Shown piece by piece: positions 41,146 through 48,345 of a DNA stretch of 50,811 nucleotides. This stretch comes from Ignavibacteriota bacterium. Its GTDB lineage: Bacteria; Bacteroidota; Ignavibacteria; Palsa-1295. Positions within the stretch are counted from its first letter, which is position 1; each line of letters starts with the position of its first letter. The notes beneath the pieces are model-generated. The model did no database searches, was not told the origin of the DNA, and worked only from the letters and a program-made list of their open reading frames with translations. A program made the translations under genes and the position numbers. Where the stretch lies: the NCBI GenBank assembly GCA_003151825.1, contig PLYO01000041.1:125042-175852 (forward strand). The letters run 5' to 3'.

Positions 41146-42201
41146 TTGAAAGTCGCTGTCATCTATAACGAGCCGCGCAACACAGCTTCCGAGGATCACT
41201 GGCTTCGCCGGTCGGACCCCGGTTATCATCCGCCGTCGGCACAATTCATCGATGCCTCGGAGCATGGCGTCCTCGATCAAATGCGTTCGATTGCCGATGC
41301 GCTCGGCGATCACGGACATCACGTCATTGTCTTTAGCGCCGATGACGACACACAGAAGTTGTGCTCGTTTCTATCTACCGAGCAGCCGGAAGTCATCTTT
41401 AACTGCTGTGAGGCTATTCTGGGTCAATCGAAGCTCGAGCTCAACGTTGCCGCGATGTACGAGCTATTCAGAATTCCCTATACCGGCTCGCCCCCGCTCA
41501 CGCTCGGGCTGGCGCTCGATAAGGCGCTGGCGAAGGCCGTCTTTCTCGCGCATGGCATTCCCACGCCACGGCACCAGCTCTTTGAGCGGAAGGAGTTCGA
41601 TGCCATCGATCCACAACTGCGCTTTCCGCTGATCGTCAAGCCGGTGCATGAAGATGCAAGCATCGGTATTGACTCCAATGCGATTGTATCCGACGCCGCA
41701 TCCCTCGCGAAACGAGTCCGATTCATTCAAAAAGAATTCGAGCAACCGGCACTCGCGGAAGAATTTATCGATGGCCGCGAATTAAACGTTGCAGTACTGG
41801 CCGCGTCTGATGGAATGTTCACCACGCTTCCAATCTCGGAGATTACGTTCGATCGGGTGCCGGAGGGAATGCCGCGCATCGTGAGCTACGAAGCGAAGTG
41901 GGTGGAAGAATCGCCGCTTTATCAGACCACGCTTCCGGAATGTCCGGCGAAGTTGCCGGACAACATTGCACACGAGGCACGAACCATCGCGCTCAAGGCC
42001 GCGAACGCCGTGGGACTCCGAGATTACGGGCGCGTCGATATGCGCATGGATGCGAACGGCAAGCTCTTCGTGCTCGAAGCGAATCCGAATCCGGATATCA
42101 GCGAAGACGCCGGCTTCATGCGAGCGGCGCGAGCGAGCGGACGAACGTTCGCCGGCACGATCAATGAAATTCTCGACCGCGCCACCGAACGCGCTCGATA
42201 A
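41146..42201 (+). CDS. D-Ala-D-Ala ligase-like ATP-grasp protein (2)
   Basis: 351 residues from a TTG at 41146, which begins the family's MKVAVIYNEP. Seen: EVIFNCCEAILGQSKLE, IPYTGSPPLTLGLALDKALAK, the ATP loop FPLIVKPVHEDASIGID (about 163-180), AEEFIDGRELNVAVL and the Mg site RVDMRMDANGKLFVLEANPNPDIS. Related to the first ATP-grasp but clearly different (N-terminal EDHWLRR, no long shared identity), so the two probably act on successive substrates. Two such genes before an acetyltransferase and an aminomutase suggest a small-peptide pathway. The heptad array upstream has displaced any normal ribosome-binding site. Confidence 0.85.
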   Translation: MKVAVIYNEPRNTASEDHWLRRSDPGYHPPSAQFIDASEHGVLDQMRSIADALGDHGHHVIVFSADDDTQKLCSFLSTEQPEVIFNCCEAILGQSKLELNVAAMYELFRIPYTGSPPLTLGLALDKALAKAVFLAHGIPTPRHQLFERKEFDAIDPQLRFPLIVKPVHEDASIGIDSNAIVSDAASLAKRVRFIQKEFEQPALAEEFIDGRELNVAVLAASDGMFTTLPISEITFDRVPEGMPRIVSYEAKWVEESPLYQTTLPECPAKLPDNIAHEARTIALKAANAVGLRDYGRVDMRMDANGKLFVLEANPNPDISEDAGFMRAARASGRTFAGTINEILDRATERAR

Positions 42202-42302
42202 AACTTGCGGAGGCTTGCATTAATAATTTTGAATGAAGCGCTGAAAATTGAACCATCGAATCGGATGAGGCGTTAAGCATCACACGCGGAACATTTTTTT
42301 GA

Positions 42303-42803
42303 ATGATACGTGAAGTAAAAAAAGAAGACCGCGAGCCGATCATCCGCCTCATCCGAGCAACGAAGAATTTTTCGGATGCGGAAATCCTGATCGCCGAAGA
42401 GCTCATTGACATTTGTACCGAGAGACCGGAGCAAAAAGATTATTTCGCTTATGTGGCTACCTCTCCCCTGCCCCTCCCCTTACCAAGGGGAGGGGCAGGG
42501 GAGAGGTTAGCAGGCTTTCTCCTGCTCGGACCGACACCGGCCACCACAGGAACGTATGACATGTACTGGATCGCGGTCGATCCTGAATTTCAGGGACGAG
42601 GCATCGCTCAAGCGCTGGATGACCACGCTGTTCAGTTTGTACGAGGGCGGGGAGGGTATCTCATCATCGCGGAGACAAGCAGCCAGCCGAGTTACAAACG
42701 AACGCGAGCGTTCTACGCGAAGCAACAATACGAGGTGCTTGCGCACATTAGAGATTATTACAAGCCGGGTGACGACCTCATCATTTTCGGCAAAAAAGTT
42801 TGA
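42303..42803 (+). CDS. GNAT-family N-acetyltransferase with palindromic insertion
   Basis: 166 residues. GNAT core: MIREVKKEDREPIIRLI (first strand-helix), then YWIAVDPEFQGRGIAQALDDHA (about 88-109) with the acetyl-CoA loop QGRGIA, and AETSSQPSYKRTRAFYAKQQYE. Residues about 53-68 (TSPLPLPLPRGGAGER) are encoded by a perfect palindrome between strands 2 and 3 and replace a turn. Substrate unknown. Between the ATP-grasp pair and kamA on the same strand; a beta-lysine or peptide amine is a possible acceptor (inference; AblB, the known beta-lysine acetylase, is longer). Confidence 0.88.
   Translation: MIREVKKEDREPIIRLIRATKNFSDAEILIAEELIDICTERPEQKDYFAYVATSPLPLPLPRGGAGERLAGFLLLGPTPATTGTYDMYWIAVDPEFQGRGIAQALDDHAVQFVRGRGGYLIIAETSSQPSYKRTRAFYAKQQYEVLAHIRDYYKPGDDLIIFGKKV
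42459..42507. repeat. Perfect 49-nt palindrome inside the GNAT gene
   Basis: Arms of 23 bp (left begins ACCTCTCCCCTGCCCC, right ends CAGGGGAGAGGT) match exactly, loop ACC. It is the cleanest member of the family found in aat, queE and murB. Confidence 0.92.
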
Positions 42804-42877
42804 CAGAAGATTTTAGTTCGAGCCGACTATTTGCTTTTTCGTTCGCAATGTTGTATATTGCAAAAGGAAGATCGACC

Positions 42878-42955
42878 GTGAAAGCGGGAAATCATCCGAA
42901 GCTGAACGAAAAAAAGAATCGTCGGCGCATCAGAGCCGCGAATTGTGCGGCGTGA
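42878..42955 (+). CDS. Possible 25-residue basic small protein
   Basis: A GTG at 42878 preceded seven bases earlier by AAGGAAG (42864-42870) opens 25 codons: a Lys/Arg/Asn-rich peptide (KKNRRRIRAAN near the end) with stop at 42953-42955. An ATG at 42848 is in the same frame and would give 35 codons. No homologue recognised. It could be a genuine small protein, a leader for kamA or chance; the strong ribosome-binding site is the only support. Confidence 0.3.
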   Translation: MKAGNHPKLNEKKNRRRIRAANCAA

Positions 42956-42988
42956 TGTAAAGCATTGACATTCACAAGCGAATGAGAA

Positions 42989-43039
42989 GCGCACCGCGCA
43001 TGACCGCTCATGCGCGGCGGAAGACCGCTCATGGTGCGC
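42989..43039 (+). other. Structured leader region upstream of kamA
   Basis: Outer stem GCGCACC/GGTGCGC (42989-42995, 43033-43039) encloses a perfect inner hairpin CCGCGCATGA-CCGC-TCATGCGCGG (42994-43017); ACCGCTCATG occurs twice. It lies about 63 bases before the kamA ATG. It could be a regulatory RNA structure or a remnant palindromic repeat; it does not match a riboswitch I know. Confidence 0.4.
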
Positions 43040-43102
43040 CATCGTTCGCGGGACCGTGCCCGCCGGGATGCCGGAAGCAATGGCCCGATTAAATCACTTA
43101 TT

Positions 43103-44245
43103 ATGGAATATTGGCAAGAGCTACTTCGCAAATCCGTTGAATCCAAAGAAGAGATCGTTTCTCAATTCGGTATCAAGCCGGAAATCGCCGAGCAACTGAA
43201 CGACTTCTTTCAAACTCGGGTAAACCCGTATTATCTTTCGCTCATTCGGCATAAGGGCGATCCCATCTGGCTCCAATGCGTGCCGGACGAAAAAGAACTC
43301 GATGACATCGACGCGCCCGACGATCCTCTCAATGAGGATGCCATGTCGCCGGTGCCGAGCATCACGCACCGCTATCCCGACCGCGTACTTTTCCTCGTAA
43401 CGAGCCAGTGCTCGATGTACTGCCGTTTCTGCACGCGCAAACGCAAGGTCGGCGATTCTTCGAAAATTTCGATGAAGTACATTCAGGATGGGCTGGATTA
43501 CATCGCCGCACATCCGGAAGTCCGCGATGTGATTCTCTCCGGCGGCGACCCGCTCACGCTCACCGACTTCATGCTCGAAAAAATCCTGAAAGGGCTGCGC
43601 GAAATACCTCATGTCGAGATTATTCGTCTCGGCACGAAGATTCCGTGTGTGCTTCCGCAGCGCGTTACGACAAATCTTTGCGAGATGATTAAGAAATATC
43701 ATCCGATTTACGTCAATACGCATTTCAATCATCCGTGGGAATGCACGCCGGAAGCAAAGCAAGCCTGTGAAATGCTCGCCAACGCCGGATGTCCAGTCGG
43801 AAATCAGATGGTGCTCATGAAAGGCGTCAACGATGACCCGATGATCGTCAAAGAGCTGATGCAAAAGCTGCTTGCCATGCGCGTTCGACCGTATTACATT
43901 TATCAGGCCGATCTTACGAAGGGCGCAAACCATTTCCGCACGCCTGTCAAGGTAGGTTTGGACATAATGGAAAAGCTTCGCGGCTGGACGAGCGGGCTTG
44001 CAATCCCCTATTATGTGATTGACGCACCCGGCGGCGGCGGGAAAATCCCGATGCTGCCGAACTACGTCGTCAGCCACGACGAAAAGAACTGGGTACTCCG
44101 CAACTACAAGTACGATATTTACACCTATCCCGATGTGGTCGAGGAAGAGAAGCCGGCGAAAGCGCCTGCTCGCAAACGCCCCGTTCGCGCACCGAGAAAG
44201 AAGAAGGTGTTCAATCAGGCCGATCCCGGACCTGGATTACGCTAA
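43103..44245 (+). CDS. kamA: Lysine 2,3-aminomutase-type radical SAM enzyme
   Basis: 380 residues from the ATG at 43103; a start at 43010 would translate the hairpin region. Radical SAM motif C103-SMY-C107-RF-C110, LSGGDPLTL, and the PLP lysine in DAPGGGGKIPMLPNYV (Lys314). Asp270 (YQADLTKG) and Asp307 (VIDAPGG) correspond to the two aspartates that hold the lysine side chain in clostridial KamA, so L-lysine to L-beta-lysine is the likely reaction; glutamate 2,3-aminomutases differ at these sites. The C-terminal Lys/Arg/Pro-rich tail (about 350-370) is unusual. Follows the ATP-grasp pair and GNAT on the same strand. Confidence 0.9.
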   Translation: MEYWQELLRKSVESKEEIVSQFGIKPEIAEQLNDFFQTRVNPYYLSLIRHKGDPIWLQCVPDEKELDDIDAPDDPLNEDAMSPVPSITHRYPDRVLFLVTSQCSMYCRFCTRKRKVGDSSKISMKYIQDGLDYIAAHPEVRDVILSGGDPLTLTDFMLEKILKGLREIPHVEIIRLGTKIPCVLPQRVTTNLCEMIKKYHPIYVNTHFNHPWECTPEAKQACEMLANAGCPVGNQMVLMKGVNDDPMIVKELMQKLLAMRVRPYYIYQADLTKGANHFRTPVKVGLDIMEKLRGWTSGLAIPYYVIDAPGGGGKIPMLPNYVVSHDEKNWVLRNYKYDIYTYPDVVEEEKPAKAPARKRPVRAPRKKKVFNQADPGPGLR

Positions 44246-44348
44246 TTACTTTCTGATTCCGCTGATTTATTTAGAGGGACATGCTGAGAGGTGTGTCCCT
44301 TTTTGTTTTGAGTGGAATGATTCATGGAAGCGGGAATGTTGATTGTTA

Positions 44349-45008
44349 ATGAGATTTTTCCTTATTTTGTCGGTCGTGTTGATGGCCGGATGCTCGTCGA
44401 ACAGCGGGCCATCGAATGGAAACGGCAGTAATACTCCTACATCCTCGAATTTTGGGAAGCTGACCGGGCATACCGAAGTCACCGACGTTAGCAGTGGAGA
44501 TTCGATCATTTCCGGAGCGACCGTTACACTCATTCCCACAAATCGTCAAACAGTCTCCAATGCGAACGGAGTTTTTATCTTCGACACGGTTCCACCTGGG
44601 AAGTATGAACTCTTCGTCCAGCAGAATAACCTCTGTTATGACACACTTCGGGACAACCAGAGCGCCATTTCTATCGAGGTTGATTCCGGAAGGACCACGA
44701 ATTACGATGCTCTGGTGAACTCCATCCTGAGTGATTGGGATGCCACCATCCTCATTGACGGTGGTTATATCGAAGGTCCGCTTACATTTCACACATTTCC
44801 ATATGTTTCCATCGCATACGATGGCGTTGATCCAATTTTGGGAACGTGGAGTCTAACGGGTAATGCTCTCGCGATGACAATCCTCGGGCCGGCGGGCAGT
44901 ACCTGGAAATATACCGGAACCCTCTCCGAAAATCAGATCAGCCAGACATTAAGCGGACAAGTATTCGACGGATCGGCGCTGGACTCCTGGAGCGCAAAGC
45001 GGTATTGA
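44349..45008 (+). CDS. Lipoprotein with carboxypeptidase-regulatory-like domain
   Basis: 219 residues from the ATG at 44349 (a TTG six bases earlier is in frame). Lipobox LMAGC with Cys15. Residues about 35-130 form a CarboxypepD_reg-like beta fold: GHTEVTDVSSGDSIISGATV, TVSNANGVFIFDTVPPGKYELFV. The C-terminal part (ILGTWSLTGNALAMT, DSWSAKR) resembles the C-terminal domain of the lipoprotein at 27320-28531. Anchored in a membrane; no enzymatic role apparent. Confidence 0.82.
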   Translation: MRFFLILSVVLMAGCSSNSGPSNGNGSNTPTSSNFGKLTGHTEVTDVSSGDSIISGATVTLIPTNRQTVSNANGVFIFDTVPPGKYELFVQQNNLCYDTLRDNQSAISIEVDSGRTTNYDALVNSILSDWDATILIDGGYIEGPLTFHTFPYVSIAYDGVDPILGTWSLTGNALAMTILGPAGSTWKYTGTLSENQISQTLSGQVFDGSALDSWSAKRY

Positions 45009-45029
45009 TCGAGCGATATCTTACCAACC

Positions 45030-45062
45030 CGCACCGCCACAGCTCGCGGCTTTTTTCTTTTA
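45030..45062 (+). terminator. Probable intrinsic terminator
   Basis: CCGC...GCGG stem around 45034-45049 followed by TTTTTTCTTTT, shortly after the lipoprotein stop. The stem is short, so the call rests mainly on the T-run. Confidence 0.45.
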
Positions 45063-45141
45063 TATTTATCAATAAAGAGCCGGCAAACGCATATTCTTCT
45101 AAGCATAAAGCGGGACGAACTTAATCCCCGCAGCGTTCTTC

Positions 45142-45222
45142 ATGCCGATGACTACACCCATTCAACTATGGCATGGATTGCCCAACGCCGGATTTGAACA
45201 CCTGACGTTTCCTCAACTTTGA
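45142..45222 (+). CDS. Possible 26-residue upstream ORF overlapping the next start
   Basis: ATG at 45142 opens 26 codons (begins MPMTTPIQLW); its TGA stop (45220-45222) overlaps the TTG start of the oxidoreductase (45219-45221), which would couple translation. No clear ribosome-binding site. It may be a leader peptide or chance. Confidence 0.25.
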   Translation: MPMTTPIQLWHGLPNAGFEHLTFPQL

Positions 45223-47399
45223 AACAACTCCTCCAATCGCTCCGCTCCGGCGAAATAACTATTAAGGACGTTCCGGCGCCATCCGAGCCGCGTCGCGCGG
45301 GTGTGCTCGTGCGCGTTCACGCGAGCCTCATTTCCGCAGGCACGGAGAAGATGAAGGTCGATCTCGCGCGGGCCTCGCTCATTGAAAAAGCGCGGCAGCG
45401 GCCGGAGGATGTGAAAAAAGTTCTCGCCGAAATTAAGCAGCAGGGCTTTTGGTCCACATGGCAGCGCGTGAGCCGCAAGTTGGATACGCCAGGGCCGCTC
45501 GGTTATTCCTGCGCGGGCGAAGTCATCGCCGTGAGCGAGGATGTCGATGATCTGAAGCCCGGCGACCGCGTTGCGTGCGGCGGGCAAGGCGCAAATCACG
45601 CAGAAGTCGTGAGCGTGCTCCAAAATCTATGCGTTAAAATTCCCGACACCGTTCCCTTCGAGGAAGCCTGCTTCACCACACTTGGCGCAATCGCAATGCA
45701 AGGTCTTCGCCAAGCGAATGTGACGTTTGGCGAATCCGTTGTGGTGGTTGGATTGGGACTCGTCGGTCAGCTTGCCTGCGCAATTACAAAAGCGGCGGGG
45801 TGCGTCACGATTGGCGTCGATCTCGACGATCATCATGTCGAAATTGCTCGAAAACATACAGCGACGCATGCATTCAACCGGAATCAAGAAGGGCTTGCCG
45901 AAACTATTCGCTCGCTCACGAACGGTTTCGGCGCCGACGCGGTGATTATCTGCGCCGCGACAAGTTCCAACGATCCTATTACATTTTCTGCCGAGATCGC
46001 CCGCGACCGCGCACGCATCATTATGGTTGGCGTGAGCGAAATGAACTTGCCGCGAGACGTTTATTTCGCGAAAGAATTAGAGTTCCGTCTTTCGCGCTCC
46101 TACGGCCCCGGCCGCTACGATCCATCGTATGAAGAGCACGGCCTCGATTATCCCATCGGCTACGTCCGCTGGACAGAGCGGCGCAATATGCAGGAATTCG
46201 CGCGGCTTCTCGCCGAGAAAAAGATCGATACGAAAGCGATCACTACGCATACGTTCCCCATTGAGCGCGCTGAGGAAGCGTATTCGATCATCGCCGGCGA
46301 ACGAAAGGAACGATATTTGGGGATGGTGCTCACTTACCCCAGTGTAGAACGGGTTTTAACCCGTTCAAATCTCGACCGGGTTGAAACCCGGTCTACACAG
46401 GAAGGTATTACGGTTGGTTTTATCGGCGCCGGAAATTTTGCTCAGGGTTTTCTTTTGCCAACGCTGAAAGAGAATGCGAAACTGGTTGCCGTTGCCAATC
46501 AATCCGGGGCGAGCGCGGAAGATGCGAAGAGCAAATTTGGCTTCGAATGGTCTTCGACAAGCGCAAAGGACGTTATCGACGCAAGCGACATCAATACAAT
46601 TTTCATCGCAACCCGGCACGGAGAACATGCCGCGCTTGCCGCGCAGGCGCTTCGCGCGGGGAAAAATGTATTTGTTGAAAAACCATTAGCTCTGAATTAT
46701 GAGCAGCTTCGCGAAGTTGCAACGGCGTATCAGGAATCGGGCCGCACACTGATGGTCGGTTTCAATCGCCGGTTTGCGCCGCTCGTGAAAAAGATGAAAG
46801 ATTATTTCGATGAACCCCCTCCTTTTCAAGGAGGGGGCAGGGGGTGGTCTCCGAAGATGATTTTCTATCGCGTCAATGCCGGCCCGCTTCCGCGCTCGCA
46901 TTGGACACAGGATGAAGATGATGGCGGCGGACGCATTATCGGGGAGGTGTGTCATTTCGTCGATACGGCTTCTTATCTCACCGGGGACGCCATGCCGAGA
47001 AGCGTTTTCGCAAAATCTATTTCGAGCGGCCGCGCGGACACCGTCGATCATGACACGGTTTCCATTACGATTGAATATGAAGATGGGAGTGTCGCGCAAA
47101 TTATGTATCTCGCAAACGGGAGTAAGGTGCTGCCGAAAGAAGAATTGCAAGTCTTTTCGAACGGCAGGACGGCGATCCTGAAAAATTTTATTGAACTCGA
47201 ACTCTGGACAAGCGGAAGCAAGCCCAAAATCGAAAAAGGCGCGGGCAAAGGCCACGCGGAGGAAGCGAAGGCATTTCTTCAATCGCTTTCCGATTCTGTC
47301 GCAGCCCCGATTCCCTTCGATTCTCTTCTTGCCACGACGCTCGTCACGTTTGCCATCCGCGAATCGCTTGCCAGCGGGGAGGTGATTCGATTTAGTTAG
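45219..47399 (+). CDS. Bi-domain oxidoreductase (MDR + Gfo/Idh/MocA) with two repeat insertions
   Basis: 726 residues from a TTG at 45219 (MKQLLQSLRSGE). Residues about 1-370 are a zinc-type medium-chain dehydrogenase (SAGTEKMKVDLA, GYSCAGEVIAV, VVVVGLGLVGQLACAI); residues about 398-726 are a Gfo/Idh/MocA oxidoreductase (GFIGAGNFAQGF, then FVEKPLALN near 485). Fused proteins of this kind occur in surface-polysaccharide and sugar-modification clusters; none surrounds it here. Residues about 374-395, at the junction, are encoded by a 62-nt palindrome, and about 533-543 by a second, GC-rich element inside the Gfo domain. Neither breaks the frame or the nucleotide-binding motifs. The substrate is unknown. 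Confidence 0.9.
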   Translation: MKQLLQSLRSGEITIKDVPAPSEPRRAGVLVRVHASLISAGTEKMKVDLARASLIEKARQRPEDVKKVLAEIKQQGFWSTWQRVSRKLDTPGPLGYSCAGEVIAVSEDVDDLKPGDRVACGGQGANHAEVVSVLQNLCVKIPDTVPFEEACFTTLGAIAMQGLRQANVTFGESVVVVGLGLVGQLACAITKAAGCVTIGVDLDDHHVEIARKHTATHAFNRNQEGLAETIRSLTNGFGADAVIICAATSSNDPITFSAEIARDRARIIMVGVSEMNLPRDVYFAKELEFRLSRSYGPGRYDPSYEEHGLDYPIGYVRWTERRNMQEFARLLAEKKIDTKAITTHTFPIERAEEAYSIIAGERKERYLGMVLTYPSVERVLTRSNLDRVETRSTQEGITVGFIGAGNFAQGFLLPTLKENAKLVAVANQSGASAEDAKSKFGFEWSSTSAKDVIDASDINTIFIATRHGEHAALAAQALRAGKNVFVEKPLALNYEQLREVATAYQESGRTLMVGFNRRFAPLVKKMKDYFDEPPPFQGGGRGWSPKMIFYRVNAGPLPRSHWTQDEDDGGGRIIGEVCHFVDTASYLTGDAMPRSVFAKSISSGRADTVDHDTVSITIEYEDGSVAQIMYLANGSKVLPKEELQVFSNGRTAILKNFIELELWTSGSKPKIEKGAGKGHAEEAKAFLQSLSDSVAAPIPFDSLLATTLVTFAIRESLASGEVIRFS
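46340..46401. repeat. Palindromic element at the domain junction of the oxidoreductase
   Basis: GTGTAGAACGGG...CCCGGTCTACAC: outer ends pair with mismatches, and inside are two hairpins, CGGGTTTTAACCCG and ACCGGGTTGAAACCCGGT. A different family from the CCCCTC elements, but also read in frame. Confidence 0.85.
46815..46848. repeat. CCCCCTCC element inside the Gfo domain
   Basis: 34 nt, CCCCCTCCTTTTCAAGGAG and GGGGCAGGGGGTGGT, with only one base different from the intergenic copy at 29647-29680; the pyrB copy is the interrupted form. It encodes PPFQGGGRGW in frame. Confidence 0.88.
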
Positions 47400-47441
47400 C
47401 CGTGTTATGGTTTAGTTAGCCACATCCATATTTTTGCTACG

Positions 47442-48317
47442 ATGTCAAAAGTAATTGCCCATATTCTTGTCTGCTCCGTGTTATTCGTTGCGTCCGAAGT
47501 TCGGTCGCAGCAATCCAATAGCTCTGCTACGGACAGCGCAGCCTACGCGGTGCCAGCGGATTCCGTGCGCGCGCTGGACTCCGCCTATCGCGCGCGAAAA
47601 GCCGAACTTGATCGATGGATTCGGGCGCAGCGCCGGACGGCCTATCCGCAGGAAGATTTCATCAGCATCTATGCCGGCTATGGCGGCTATCTCCAGGTTC
47701 TTCCGCGCGATCTCAATCAACTGTTTTCCGAGCGCACGCGGCCCGCGTCCGACTTGACGAGTGATCGAAATGCATACAGCACGGTCGATCGCGCGATTAT
47801 TATCTCAGGACAGGCACAACTGGCGCAAACCTGGGGAATTTATTTCGAATACGATTTGGTGGAAAAGTGGTTTAATACGATTGTCGATAGCACCGGGTCC
47901 GTTCCACAACCTAACTACGGAGCGCAAGAAGAGCTTGATCTCACCGAACATAGTTTTATCGTGGGCGGGATGTATGTGATATACAGCGGGCCGTTTTATA
48001 GACTTCGCGCTAATGGCGGCATAGGTGGGGTCATCGCGCTGACAACGGAGACGGAATCGCCGGGTGGATATGCGCGCTCTGCCTCTGCGTCGGGCTATCA
48101 AATTAATTTCGACCTCCTGAATGATTTTCGCGTCTCGCAAGGCGTAAGCTTCACGCTCGATCTCGTCACGCGCTCGGTCACGACGGGCGAACTCAAAACC
48201 TCTAATGGCCAAACGCTTGACACCCCTTTCGGCAAGAATCCCTCTCGATTAACCATCCAGCCAAGTGCCTCTAACGTGGTGTACGGACTTGCGGCGGGAT
48301 TGGTGTTCTACTTTTAA
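47442..48317 (+). CDS. Outer-membrane beta-barrel protein
   Basis: 291 residues. Signal peptide 1-22 (IAHILVCSVLFVASEVRS). After a polar helical stretch (SVRALDSAYRARKAELDRW) the chain shows alternating beta strands with aromatic ends (FISIYAGYGGYLQV, WGIYFEYDLVEKWF, YVIYSGPFYRLRANGGIGG) and ends GLVFYF, the usual C-terminal aromatic for outer-membrane insertion. No family named with confidence. 42 bases after the oxidoreductase, possibly co-transcribed. Confidence 0.8.
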   Translation: MSKVIAHILVCSVLFVASEVRSQQSNSSATDSAAYAVPADSVRALDSAYRARKAELDRWIRAQRRTAYPQEDFISIYAGYGGYLQVLPRDLNQLFSERTRPASDLTSDRNAYSTVDRAIIISGQAQLAQTWGIYFEYDLVEKWFNTIVDSTGSVPQPNYGAQEELDLTEHSFIVGGMYVIYSGPFYRLRANGGIGGVIALTTETESPGGYARSASASGYQINFDLLNDFRVSQGVSFTLDLVTRSVTTGELKTSNGQTLDTPFGKNPSRLTIQPSASNVVYGLAAGLVFYF

Positions 48318-48345
48318 AGTCTCCGGTTCCGCAGTAAATATCCCG

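Noticed and set aside
39532..42201. The two ATP-grasp genes as cell-wall D-Ala-D-Ala ligases (ddl)
   Set aside because: They lie outside any mur cluster, differ from each other and lack clear Ddl N-terminal signatures; a symbol would mislead.
43010..43102. Longer KamA starting at 43010
   Set aside because: The extension is Arg-rich, read from the hairpin region and unlike the family; ATG at 43103 is preferred.
43121..44077. 318-codon reading frame opposite kamA
   Set aside because: A shadow: kamA has full motifs and the antisense translation has none. The same applies to long opposite frames over uvrA, pyrC, lptD and the methyltransferase gene.
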